Assembly (NCBI RefSeq): GCF_021347895.1
Contig: NC_067123.1
Coordinates: 7,631,828 to 7,695,827, forward strand
Length of the DNA: 64,000 bases
Direction: 5' to 3'
Source of the DNA: Acanthochromis polyacanthus
Lineage: Eukaryota; Chordata; Actinopteri; Pomacentridae
Shown here: one piece after another, positions 1 to 10,422 of the stretch
Position numbering within the stretch: position 1 is the first letter of the stretch
Layout: every line of letters starts with the position of its first letter
Translations under genes and position numbers: made by a program
The notes under the pieces: generated by a model
What the model saw: only the letters and a program-made list of their open reading frames with translations
What the model was told of the DNA's origin: nothing
The model's database searches: none

Positions 1-815
<815 letters not shown>

Positions 816-2989
816 TGTAAGTTTTGTGTAAAATATTGAGAAAACATGCCCTTTAATTATGAACCAATGGACACAATAATTTTAGAATTTATTTTGGACT
901 TATGCTTATGTTCAGCTGATAAATGTCCAATTTTCATGCAAATTTTTGCTTTATTTTGCTCTCCACCACCTACTGAATGAAATATCTGACTTTTTAGCTG
1001 CTAAATGCTTCTATATGTTCAGTAGCTTGTTGCTAACTTGATATTTTATATAAATAATATATTTTTGCTTTTAGTGAGGACATATGAGCAGTGATAACAG
1101 TGAGAGTGAACCAAACCACACATTATGATCAGTTCAACCAAGAAATGTTTGAATGTTTAGAAGTCTGTTGAGGTGAAAATACAAAGATTTCACGGAATAT
1201 ATATATCTGGTATGTTGATATTTGTCTGCATCTTGTGACCTCAGATTTGTAGCATGCAGTGGGTATTTTGGATTGTGTCGTCCATTCCTTGTTCCAGCAT
1301 CATTTTCATGATATGAAAATCATCCCTTCTGGCAGCTCCAGCCTTCTGTCTGTCTGTCTGGCCAGCAGGGTTGTTGTTTTGTCTGTTGTAGCTCTTTTGT
1401 TATCATGAGTGTGAGACGATGCAACAAACCAAAAGAGAGATTTCGTATCTCCACGGTGTCGTTTTTATGATGTTATTAGTGAGCTGTAAATATTGATCAA
1501 GGTGTGTGAGGCATTGTCGGTCTAATACCAGCTCTTATCCTTCGCTAACCCGTGCACACACTTTCATTTTATTGCCCTTCTTTCATTTTAATTAATTCTC
1601 CATGTCTGTCCAGTCATGCTGAGTCGTAGTAAGCTGCAGTGTTGTTGGCAGGTTGGTCCACTTTGTGTGTGTTGATGTATGCAGGCTTTTCTCTGAGTGT
1701 ATTAATGTATGTGCGTGGGGGAGCTCAGTCTAGCCATTCATTTATCCAGTCAGTCAGTCGGTCGGTGTGTTACTCATCATAGCTGGGGGCTGTTATTTAA
1801 GGGGAAGCATTGCTCATTCATCCTCACATCTAACTTACTATTCACGCTTTTAATAAGTCATGAAACAACTGAGCTTTATGCCATTTAGGAGGTGAAAGGA
1901 TTTGAATCAATCAGAAAAGATTAGGAGAAAATCAGATGTCTACGTGGAAAACTGATGTTTATTAATCAGTTTAGTGGGCTCGTTTGACATGTTAGGAAAT
2001 ATGCTTTTTTGTTTTCTTGTAAAATGGAAATAGTCATACATTATTAATGTTTTTTGCTGACTTGATTATGTGGAAAACATCTTATTCAAGTCACGCCAAC
2101 TGAATTAATTTACTTTATGATTGTATTTGTACATTTGGATTTTGTTTAGAGGTATTGGATCATGCATCACAGAGTTTGAGATATTCTTGCTATGAAATTC
2201 ACAATATCTTTGACTTGGAGTTGCAATTTGAAGACATTTCATCTGACTTAGCTTTTAGTAATTACAGGTATCAGGAGGGGATTAACAAAGCTGTAGCATT
2301 CACCCTGAAGATTGAGAGCTTCTCTATCTAAACTCTGTCCATCCGTAAGAAAAAAAAAGCCTTTCACCACATTTTCACCTCATTATTTATCATAGAGTAT
2401 GTTTCATATCAAATTTGTACACAAACAGAAACAAAAAAAGCATATAATTGTGGGTTTCTAGGGAGTTAGCGATTTCTTCCTGCTGTTTTAGCTCAGCTAA
2501 TAACCTTCTGTAGCTCCATTTCCACTGAAGCTACAGACAAGTCTGATCTTTTAATCTGACATTAAAGAAAAACAAAACATCAAATCAGACTATGGTTTTT
2601 AAAAATTGTAATGTTAGCTGCTTCCACTCTTCACACTAAGCTAATCACCTGCTGACTGTAGCTTATTTAGCATCTGGAGATTTTCTCATCTAATGAAATA
2701 ATATAAATCAAATAAATGTTTATCTTTAATGAAGTGAATGTAAATCAAATTTAAAGGCAATTTAATCAACTAAAACCATGTGAAGATCAGCAAAGTCAAA
2801 CAAAGCAGAGGCAGCAATTATGGTTTCTTTGCTAAGCTAGGCTAGTTAGCTTTTAGTAGCTTCTGGTGTTACTTGTTTTTCCTCATTATAAATAATTTAA
2901 GCTCCTGCATTGTTTGTGTGAGGCACCAAACTCATTTAGTAAGTTAAGAGTGCTAACATTGACTTTTGAAAAACAAAAATAACAATAGA
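816..2989. other. AT-rich non-coding sequence, nothing definite
   Basis: No convincing gene, exon or complete mobile element is seen. A short (ctgt)n tract lies near 1347-1362, and an A run near 2348-2356. From about 2460 the words 'ttagct' and 'tagctaat' become frequent, which foreshadows the tandem array that follows. Confidence 0.5.
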
Positions 2990-3905
2990 AACAGGCAGAA
3001 GTGAGTACATTCGCTTTAGCTGACGACATTTCCTCAATTAGCTGTGACTAGCCGGAGTGCAATCCCTGACTTTTACATTTAAAAAAAAAAAAAAAAATCT
3101 TGTTTGTGCATTTTTATTATTAAAATATTATAATTATGAAATTCATTTCCTTAATTTTTAGTTTGATATGACAAACTCAGCTAGTGGGTGTCTATATAGC
3201 TTTTTTTAAATCCAAGAGACAGGAAAAAGTGAGTACATTAGCTTTAGCTAAGGCTAATCTCCACTTAGCTGTAACTAGCCTGACTGCAGTCCTCGGCTTT
3301 TACACTCTTTTATGTTTCTTATTCCTTGATTATTTGTGCTTTTCTTCTTCAATATAATTAGATTCAGCTGCTGTAATGTCAGTTTAATATGACAAACTTG
3401 GCTAGGAAGATGTTCGAGTATCTAAGTAAATTTTTTTAAATTCAAGAAACAAACAGTAACCTGATAAATACATTAGCTTTAGCTCGGATCTCACCAGAGA
3501 TAGTTGTTGTTTTACCTTTTGGTCTTTATTGTGGTTAGAGTCAACTGCTCTATTATTAATGTAATATAACAAATCCAACTATGTTAGAGCATCAAAATAG
3601 ACGTTTCAGTAAAAAATGTAGGAAGAAAAATGGGTGCAATAGCTTTAGCTAATGCTGTCTACATAACTAGCTGTAACTAGCCGGTTTGCAGTCCTTTACA
3701 GGCTGTTGTGTTTTTTATTCTTTGTTCATTTTGACATTTTTCTTCATTATGATTAAAGTCAGATGCTACATTAGTAATGTGAAAGAAGAAAGTACATTTC
3801 TGAGGTGTTTGGTGAACAAAATAATTTTTTCTCATATAAGAAACAGGAAAGAGTGGGTACATTGGCTTTAGCTAACATTATGTCTCTAGCTAATCCTCAG
3901 TGTTT
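2990..3905. repeat. Degenerate tandem repeat, about 220-235 bp units, 4-5 copies
   Basis: A recurring block reads approximately 'gtgagtacattagctttagctaa ... agctgtaactagcctg.ctgcagtcc..gctttta' and is found near 3000, 3228, 3465, 3632 and 3852. Each is followed by an AT-rich segment with 'aatatgacaaac(t/c)' and an A-rich 'caagaaacag' word. Units diverge by roughly a quarter of bases by eye. The open frames at 3677-3871 fall inside it and are not credible genes. Confidence 0.7.
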
Positions 3906-5014
3906 CAATAGAAGGCAGCTGGGCTTTTTGTGGTTCTTGGGTTTGTATTACTTGGCATTCAAGATTGTTCCTCAATTCTAATGGACTGCTGGGGAGTACA
4001 GATATTTATTCTCACAGTTCTGAGGACGGTAATGCCCACATTCTGGACAGAGAAGAGAGATTTGAGGTTTAAGAGAGGAGTGAGGTTAGCCTTCTATGTT
4101 AAACAGGAACAATTATGTAAAAAAGACGAGCTGGTCTCTGACACCGTTTACCAGCTAATAATGCAGTCTTGAGATCCCTTCCTGGGTAGTTTAACAACTG
4201 TTGGCTTGTTTTTGGGCCATGGACCATTTGATTTGGGGGTGAGAATAAATCCAATAAATGTCTGGGGCTGAAGCACTGACCTGGATGACTGAGAATTTAA
4301 ACTTTCATGTCTCTAGTAGCCAGACTGCAGTCTCTGCTGTTTGGGTTTTACATGCTGTTTGATGTTTTCGTCCTTACTGATCACAAAATGTCTATGACAT
4401 TTTAATGTTTATGTGGTGATGTGGAATGTCCAGAAGTCAGATTCAAGGCTTATAGCTAAAGTGTTTTGACTTTGTCGTGCAGAATCCATGAAGTTAGTTG
4501 TTTTTGCTGCCTTTTTCCTCACTGTGTTGTGGCGTATTCAGGGTCATGGATGTGCATTCTGTGTAAATCAGACGAGTTTCTGCTCAGATTGCTCCATTTT
4601 TCGGTGTTTCTTGGCATATCTGAGTATTATGTCTGTCACTTGAGCATGAATGTCAGAGAAACTCCCATCAGCAGCTGTTCCATCAGCTGGAATTCTGCTC
4701 TGGAACGTCAGGAAGATTCGTCTGGCAGTTATGACCATTCGTCTGGTTTTCTCTGCCTGATTCTCGTCCTTGTCGTCTCTTTTCTCCCTCTGCTGCTGAA
4801 TCTCTGTCATGCCTCTTTCTGATTTACTTTTGTTTCCTGCTGCACACACTCAAACACACTGCTCAGGCTAAGCTGTGGGAACAGAGAACGTCCATGTAAA
4901 TCTGGCTCTGAGTTAAATGTTAGGCCGGTTGAACATCCAGTATCTCTGTGAGGTCTGACTGAAGCGCTGCACTCTGCTACAGGCTGAGGCCGGAGTCAAG
5001 ACTCTGCATGGACG
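3906..5014. other. Non-coding sequence, nothing definite
   Basis: The longest frames here (3930-4172 and 4466-4822) show no recognisable domain, weak composition and no splice context, and I do not treat them as genes. A short piece near 4310-4350 ('tctctagtagccagactgcagtctctgctgt') resembles the upstream tandem unit. Confidence 0.4.
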
Positions 5015-5378
5015 TACACTACCGTTCAAAAGTTTAGGGTCACCCAGACAATTTTATGTTTTCCATGAAAACTCACACTTTTATCCATGTGCTAACATAA
5101 CTGCACAAGGGATTTCTAACCATCAATGAGCCTTTCAACACCATTAGCTAACACAATGTAGCATTAGAACACAGGAGTGATGGTTTCTGGAAATGTTCCT
5201 CTGTACCCCTATGGAGATTAAAAATCAGCCGTTTCCAGTTAGAATAGTCATTTACCACATTAACAATGTCTAGATTGGATTTATGATTCATTTACTGAAA
5301 TCTTCATTCCAAAAAATGCTTTTCATTTTAAAAATACAGACATTTCTAAGTGACCCTAAACTGTTGAATGGTAGTGTA
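5015..5378 (+). mobile_element. Tc1/mariner-type MITE, family A, full-length copy
   Basis: The left end 'tacactaccgttcaaaagtt' and the right end 'ctgttgaatggtagtgta' are imperfect inverted repeats of about 28 bases, both beginning with TA, as expected for a TA-targeting element. The copy is 364 bp, non-coding. The same sequence recurs in this window at 7463-7728, 14725-14914, 38630-38958 and, inverted, 41064-41670, so it is a dispersed family. Confidence 0.85.
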
Positions 5379-6769
5379 CATCTTAGATGGCTCAGATATT
5401 ATTTTGAATATTGACGAGTTGACAGGATTTGTAATAGGCAAGAATGTTTTCATTCATTTTCTACTATTGTAAAAGGAGTAGTTTTGAATTTTGGTAATTT
5501 TGTCAAACAAAATAACGAACATAAAGATTTCACTTTAGGTTCTGTTTTTACAATTTTGTGGCACAATTTAGATTAAACAATTGGAAGATGTGAAAAATAC
5601 TGTAAAACAGATGCGCAAACTAATGTGAAAATGCTACATGTTGTGTAATTGAACGTTTTTTAGTTTGAATGAGTGACAAATGCAAAGCTTAAAATATGCA
5701 GAAATGACAAGCAAAAACATCCCTAAACTAATGTTCTGTTTATATGTTATGCTATGATATCATGTCAAACTAAAAAGGTGTTTAAATCCAAAAGTTTTAT
5801 AGTAGTTTGTACATTTTATAACATACAAATAGAATGAAACAAGCAGCTTAAAATAGAAAAAACTGAAGAAAGCTGGCTTAAATTTTCTTAATTGGCCTTG
5901 ATAATAAGTGCTCTTTAAACAAAAATACTAAAACTGATATAGTCCAACTTATCATATCATATCATTATTAGGTCTTGATTTTTTGACATAGTAAGCTAAA
6001 TATATTCAGTTTTGGAAATCTTTTTTGGTAAAAAAAAAAAAAAAGCTATTTCCAGATGACACCTTTGGAGTCTGTGAACTTAAACTGAATATTTAAAATT
6101 ATATTTCATGTATAATAAATCCAAAACTGGTGATTTAGCTAATCAACACTTAAGTCTGAAATTAGGGCTTGACGAAACCTCTGCCAAACTTTATCTTGGA
6201 GAACGAAGACCAAAATGCCATCTGTTTATTTTTCAGTTGGTGCTATTCATTGTAATCCAATACAACGACTTTGACATAATACTTTCATGAATCTTCTACA
6301 TTTTAAGTTTTTATTGTCGTTCTCAGAAAGGTGGTAAATCAACTCTATTATCATGGCCATCCAAGCCAGCTTTAATCTGCAATTTGTGAGAAAAAAAATA
6401 ACCATTTTCCTTCTTATCATATGCAAATATTGGCTGTTTGTCATAATAAACTGAGTATATTTGGTTTGGGAAGGTTGTTTGTGCAAAAATCAGAAATTTG
6501 AAACTGCCATCCTTGGAGTTGGGGAATTTTCAGATTATCTTTCATGCATAATTAATCAGAAAGTAGTGATTAAGTTGATGACCTCTTTGTCGGACTTTTA
6601 TCGGCGAGATGTCACTATAAAGAGTGTACATGTTTGTGTTAACGTAGAAAGTGTGGGCGAGGGTGATCTCAGTCGCTCTGCTTCTGCTGGTAGTTTCTGT
6701 TTCTTCAAAGGTCTCGTTTTGCCTTCGCAGAGCCGTAATGACACGGTGCGGCTTTGAAGCCTCCATTCT
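5379..6769. other. AT-rich non-coding sequence, nothing definite
   Basis: No gene or clear repeat boundary. Pure A run near 6031-6044. Small overlapping frames at 6108-6766 lack domains. Confidence 0.4.
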
Positions 6770-7137
6770 GGCTCTATTTATAAAACCGCTAGTTGCAGTG
6801 GCACTGAGTCACTGTCAGCAAGCGGCAGGGAAACGGCCTCACACACACACAGCCATACATCAGAGAGCCGCACGGCATTCTGGGAAGCCATAACCTCTTT
6901 CTAGGAGCGTTGCCAGGGAGACGGCGGGATTCAGGAAGTGGGGCTTTGCCAGCGGTCGAGCCGGGGGCCAGCAGCAGGAGCAGGAGGAGGGTTTCTGGCA
7001 GCAGCAGCTCAGATGGAAATCACAGCCGTCTTAATGCTGGAAGTTTCTGTGACCAACACTCAGGTTACTGTCAGTTTAATCTGCTGCAGCTCTGAGGGGA
7101 GTAGAAGCTGTGAGGAAGAGTTTAGTAGCCAGCAGGA
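6770..7137 (+). promoter_or_regulatory. Candidate promoter and non-coding first exon (possibly for macf1 long form)
   Basis: This block is markedly richer in GC and CpG than its surroundings. It holds a TATA-like box (tatttataaaa, 6775-6785), a core match to the ZNF143 site (gcattctgggaa, 6875-6886) and an RFX X-box-like site (gttgccagggagac, 6909-6922). A strong splice donor, GGA|GTGAGT, lies at 7137/7138. The macf1 coding exon at 20048 has its own splice acceptor, so it needs an upstream exon on this strand. This block is the best candidate I see, but the link is inference and no transcript data are available. Confidence 0.35.
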
Positions 7138-7462
7138 GTGAGTCAGAGTGTTAAACTCTGCTCCACTCTCAGGATCAGGACGACCGTTTGCTGAGAGGAG
7201 TTTCTCAGGAGTCGCAGTGACCGTCATAGCTGTAGGATGATGAATCGTAAAACGAACTGGACCAGCGTTCCGTGGATGCTTAAGCTGTGATTCGAATGTT
7301 TATACTGAAGAAACAAACCTAAAATGTCATCTGTAAATGTTTAAAGATTATTAATCATCCAAGACACAAAAATACACACATACAAAAAACAAAACGACAG
7401 TGAAACATAGTGACAAATGGTGAAAATCAAAAAATATGGCAGCCAAGGTAGTAAGAAAAACA

Positions 7463-7728
7463 TACACTAGCGTTCAGAAGTTTGGGGCCACCCAGACAAT
7501 TTCATGTTTTCCATGAAAACTCATGCTCTTATTCATGTGCTAACATAATTGCACAACGAATTTCTAATCATCAATGAGCTTTTAGTTAGTTAGTTTCAAG
7601 TTTATTTGTAAAAGGACAGCATGCAGTTACATTAAAAAGATGGTTGCACCAGATTTAGCTTCAAGCTAATTTCCATCTGTAGTCCTTGGTCAATAACATT
7701 TTCAACACCATTAGCTAACACAACAGAG
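7463..7728 (+). mobile_element. Family A MITE, left half, interrupted by another repeat
   Basis: Sequence from 7463 ('tacactagcgttcagaagtt') to about 7583 matches the left half of the 5015-5378 element. Family A sequence resumes near 7699 ('ttcaacaccattagctaaca') to about 7728. The intervening ~115 bases ('agtttatttgtaaaaggaca ... ccatctgtagtccttggtca') look like a fragment of a different dispersed repeat inserted into it. The right half is missing. Confidence 0.7.
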
Positions 7729-8815
7729 CATCTGGATTATTTTTTATTTTTATCTTCTCTAATTTAAATCCCACTGAAGCTGTTGGTTTTTAATGAAGTT
7801 TTAATAAATGATGGAATGCCATGATATGAACTGCTTCCAAGAATGTTTAGAAAAACATTAAATTGGACACAAAATATGTCATATTCTGAACAATTTTTAA
7901 CTGTGTTCATGTTAAATCATTTAGAAACATCATTTCTTATAAAGTATCTCGGTGCAGCTCATCGTTGAAACAAATGTGACTCTCCTGTGTCTGGTTCAGT
8001 GTTGAAGAAGCTCCACGTTGATCCACCATCAGTGAAGAAAACACTCTGATCATCTGACTTAACAGTAAACCAGTCGAGTTGTCGTGAAATAGTGATAAAT
8101 ATGAACAACACAAATATGGAGTCGCTTTGAAACGTGTCCAGACCGTTCAAACATTTAATTTTTTTTTTTTGCTGAATGAATACAAGTTTCCTCCATCAGT
8201 CTGTCATCAACAACCCAACATGACAAAGAGTAAAACTTCTTTACACAGATTTTTGTAAATTTATTAAACATCAAAACTGAAATACCTCAAAATCACGTTT
8301 CATAAAACATCACAAAAGTAAATCTTAATTGTTATGATATTTATTCAAGAAGTATTAAATTCACATTAATACAGCAAGATGTGAAAAACAATGTTACTAA
8401 AAGGTACTTTTAGTACACATTTTTTAAAAAATGTTTACAATAAATTATATCTTACTGTTGACAATATTTCAATGTCATGCTTAAAACATGAGATCATATT
8501 AAACAGTCCAAAAGTTTTTAAAGTGAATCTTTGCTACAATAAACACAGTTTTTATATTTTTACAATGTTTATTTAATAAGATTATATGTTGTGCTAATAA
8601 TTATAAATAACATCAAAATGTTTAAAGGCCATTTACATTTTATTTGTAAAACACATGAACAGTTTTAAATATATTTTAACAATAAACAAAGGAAATATTA
8701 CATTTTACAATGTTTATCTTACAGGTTCTTGTGTTAGAATAAACAATAACAGTTTTAAAGTTTTTATATTAAACTAAGTAAGTTATTGATGTCAGTTTTT
8801 TCTTTTACATTTTAA
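7729..8815. other. AT-rich non-coding sequence, nothing definite
   Basis: Many short AT-rich words ('acaatgttta', 'aacagtttta') recur between 8350 and 8780 but no period is clear. The small frames here are not credible genes. Confidence 0.35.
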
Positions 8816-9342
8816 TTAACCCTCCTGTTGTCCTCATTTACAGGCACCAAAAAATATTGTTTCCTTCTCTGAAAAAAAATCCAAAAATTCAGCAAAAAAT
8901 TCCCCAAATTTCTGAAAATTTGCAAAATCTTCAGGAAGAAAATTCCAATATTTCCTTAAAATTTTCCTTTTAAAGTTTTATTTTAAAAGAATTTAAAAAT
9001 TCTTATAAATATTTTTTTAAAAATGAGTAAAAATATTTAAAAAAAATCATAAAAATATCTGAAGTGATGACATATATATCAGCAAAACTTCTAACATTTT
9101 CTTTAAGAAAATTCACATAAAAATCAACCAAAATCCAGCAAATTTTGCTGGATTTTGGTTGATTTTTTTGTGAGTATTCTTAAGAAACATTTTCTTTTTT
9201 CCACCAAAAAATGTTCAAAGATTTCCTAAAAATGTTGAAAATGTGGACATCAGAAGTGTCACTGTGAAAATATATATATTTTTCCACATTTTCAAACTTT
9301 AAAACGGGTCAACTTTGACCTGCAGGACAACAGGAGGGTTAA
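8816..9342 (+). mobile_element. piggyBac-like MITE, family B, copy 1
   Basis: The element starts TTAA-CCCTCCTGTTGTCCT and ends AGGACAACAGGAGGG-TTAA, giving terminal inverted repeats of about 15 bases inside a TTAA target site, which is the hallmark of piggyBac-type transposons. It is non-coding and AT-rich. Near its centre is a perfect inverted repeat with 24-base arms (9119-9142 and 9144-9167) around one base. A second copy lies at 37677-38195. Confidence 0.75.
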
Positions 9343-9414
9343 ACTAGCCAATCTAACTTTTGACAATGTTTATCTCCAAAGTTCTCATCTTACGTTGGAT
9401 CATAACAAAGATAT

Positions 9415-9663
9415 TCAAAAGGTTTTTACATTAAACATTAACAAAGCAGTAAACATCTTCTCTGTCTGGCTGTCAGAGCTCAGAGACAAACAGGTGGCAG
9501 CTTCCTCTGTCTTCATTTGATGCTTTGTGAGGAGCTTCCTAAACCCACCGGCACAGAACCAGCACATGATGGAAACTAGTTCTGTGCAGGCAGAGTCAGG
9601 ACGCCCCTCAGCGGCTGGAGACGTTGCTGTTGGAGGCAGGGGCGTCTGAATTGGAGCGCTGAC
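9415..9663 (-). other. Possible downstream exon of the minus-strand acidic-protein gene
   Basis: On the minus strand a strong splice acceptor (ttttctgtttgccag) ends at 9664, and the sequence below it is open for about 80 codons and richer in GC than the flanks. Minus-strand donors of good quality lie upstream at about 10218 (CAGAG|GTAAGC) and about 10136 (AAAAG|GTAAGT), both after the stop codon of the acidic-protein gene. This could be a spliced 3' untranslated exon or an alternative 3' end. I see no good AATAAA signal nearby. Function unknown. Confidence 0.3.
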
Positions 9664-9987
9664 CTGGCAAACAGAAAAACAGGACCCAAAAATCAAACTT
9701 TGACTCGTTCCTGGCTGCTGAACTGTTGAATTATAATTATCAGTGCTTCTTAACAGACATGGAGCCATAAATAAATGTACAGTAGGTGTGGAACGGTTCT
9801 AAGCTCTATCAGTTCACGTCAACATACAGAAAGTTTACTTTAGCTCATCACCACTTCATGTCCCTGTTGGTGCTTTTGTCGTCTTTGTGAGGACTCACTT
9901 AGTCAGCTGACTGAAAACGCTCCTCCAACCCTCCAGTGGGTTCCTGGTCGTCCATCCTTCTGGTCTGGTCCGTCCGGTCCTCTCTGC

Positions 9988-10029
9988 CCACCATCCAGGA
10001 GTTCTCTGAACGGAACTCCTGGATGGTGG
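9988..10029. repeat. Perfect 17-bp inverted repeat (hairpin), 8-base loop
   Basis: The arms are 9988-10004 (ccaccatccaggagttc) and 10013-10029 (gaactcctggatggtgg), exactly complementary, with loop tctgaacg. It lies downstream of the minus-strand acidic-protein stop codon, so it may sit in that gene's 3' untranslated or intron sequence. Confidence 0.9.
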
Positions 10030-10422
10030 ATGAAGAAACAAAACATAAAGTTCTACAGTCAGTAAAATGCTTCAATTATAAATTATCATGTAGAGATATT
10101 AAATCCTGAGAAACTGATGAAGTAATAACTTACCTTTTTCGGATGAAGAAAGAAACAGAGTTAGTATCATGGATAATAGTTAAATATTGAAAAATGTGCA
10201 GTTGGAATTTTGCTTACCTCTGATAGAGAGAAGAAGAAACACACCTGTATTTGTCAGGTGCTCATACCTACCACCTCCCACATTGTCTGATGACGCTAAG
10301 ACATGTGAAGGAGGATTTTTACTATTTGCAGGGATCTTGATGTTTTTTGATCCGTGCAGTAACAAGTGGGAGCTGCCTGTCAGCTGGAACTTCTCCGATC
10401 AGAGCTTCCACCAGTTTCAGGA

